From: Hyphomicrobiales bacterium
GTDB taxonomy: Bacteria; Pseudomonadota; Alphaproteobacteria; Rhizobiales; TMED25
Direction of reading: 5' to 3'
Length of the DNA: 5,971 bases
Assembly (NCBI GenBank): GCA_016780665.1
Contig: JADHLM010000065.1
Location: forward strand, 1 to 5,971
Both the position numbers and the translations under genes were made by a program. The notes beneath the pieces are model-generated. The model was not told the origin of the DNA. It saw only the letters and a program-made list of their open reading frames with translations, and did no database searches. Of this stretch, positions 5,851 through 5,971 are shown piece after piece; within the stretch, counting starts at the first letter, position 1, and every line of letters starts with the position of its first letter.

Positions 5851-5953
5851 ATCAGATTTCATAATTATATAGCCATTTTAAACTATTTAAATGTGATATA
5901 GGTTTTGTATTTCTCAAATAAATGTCCCTAAAATAAGAAACGGGTTGTTTTGC
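5851..5953. other. Non-coding spacer after the tRNA
   Basis: These roughly 100 bp are AT-rich and hold no supported gene. I see no stem followed by a T run that would terminate the tRNA transcript. An ATG at 5922 stops after four codons. An imperfect dyad (CATTTTAAA, CTA, TTTAAATG near 5874-5893) is too AT-rich to interpret. A promoter for a gene starting near the right edge could lie here, but no clear -35/-10 pair stands out. Confidence 0.5.
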
Positions 5954-5971
5954 ATGAAAGATCAACCTATT
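5954..5971 (+). CDS. Possible start of a further gene, cut by the window edge
   Basis: An ATG at 5954 opens six codons (MKDQPI) that run to the end of the window without a stop. The upstream bases (GGGTTGTTTTGC) contain no good Shine-Dalgarno. Placement about 100 bp after the tRNA on the same strand makes a gene start plausible in a compact genome, but six codons cannot identify it and the call could easily be wrong. Confidence 0.25.

Noticed and set aside
1..5971. A new defence, mobile or CRISPR-like system in the window
   Set aside because: I saw no repeat array, transposase, recombinase, toxin-antitoxin pair or unexplained long open region. All complete genes belong to recognisable families.

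Overview
The window is AT-rich, single-copy coding DNA that looks like a low-GC, gene-dense (streamlined) alphaproteobacterium, probably marine. The organism call is an inference. It rests on the low GC, the very short gaps between genes, and the alphaproteobacterial look of several genes: a split XdhC pair followed by a fused molybdopterin-binding/MobA-like protein, a stand-alone CinA N-terminal domain protein, and a 168-residue Gpt. No phylogeny was run.

Left part (1-3550, plus strand): the tail of an aerobic CO-dehydrogenase-type molybdenum hydroxylase locus. It runs in order: the last 18 codons of the small [2Fe-2S] subunit (CoxS type), the complete FAD-binding medium subunit (CoxM type), a short XdhC/CoxI N-terminal-domain protein, a separate XdhC Rossmann-domain protein, and a 534-residue fusion of a molybdopterin-binding domain with a MobA/MocA-like nucleotidyltransferase. 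The first two are enzyme subunits. The other three are expected to make the molybdopterin dinucleotide cofactor (probably the cytosine form) and to mature and insert it. The large catalytic subunit is not in the window and should lie upstream. Its active-site motif is needed to say whether the substrate is CO.

Middle (3551-4486): a convergent junction with a weak hairpin, then a minus-strand type I methionine aminopeptidase (map) with all catalytic residues. After map comes a 120-bp, extremely AT-rich divergent intergenic region that should hold the promoters of map and of the rightward genes.

Right part (4487-5971): a plus-strand pair consisting of a CinA N-terminal (MoaB-fold) domain protein and xanthine phosphoribosyltransferase (gpt), separated by one base. 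A complete tRNA-Leu(UAA) with encoded CCA follows 22 bp later, then about 100 bp of non-coding AT-rich DNA, and possibly the first six codons of another gene at the right edge. These look like housekeeping genes beside the accessory CODH-type locus.

I found no mobile element, CRISPR array, phage gene or clearly new system. The most notable points are the S-then-M subunit order, the in-frame split of XdhC by a single stop codon, and the cofactor-enzyme fusion.
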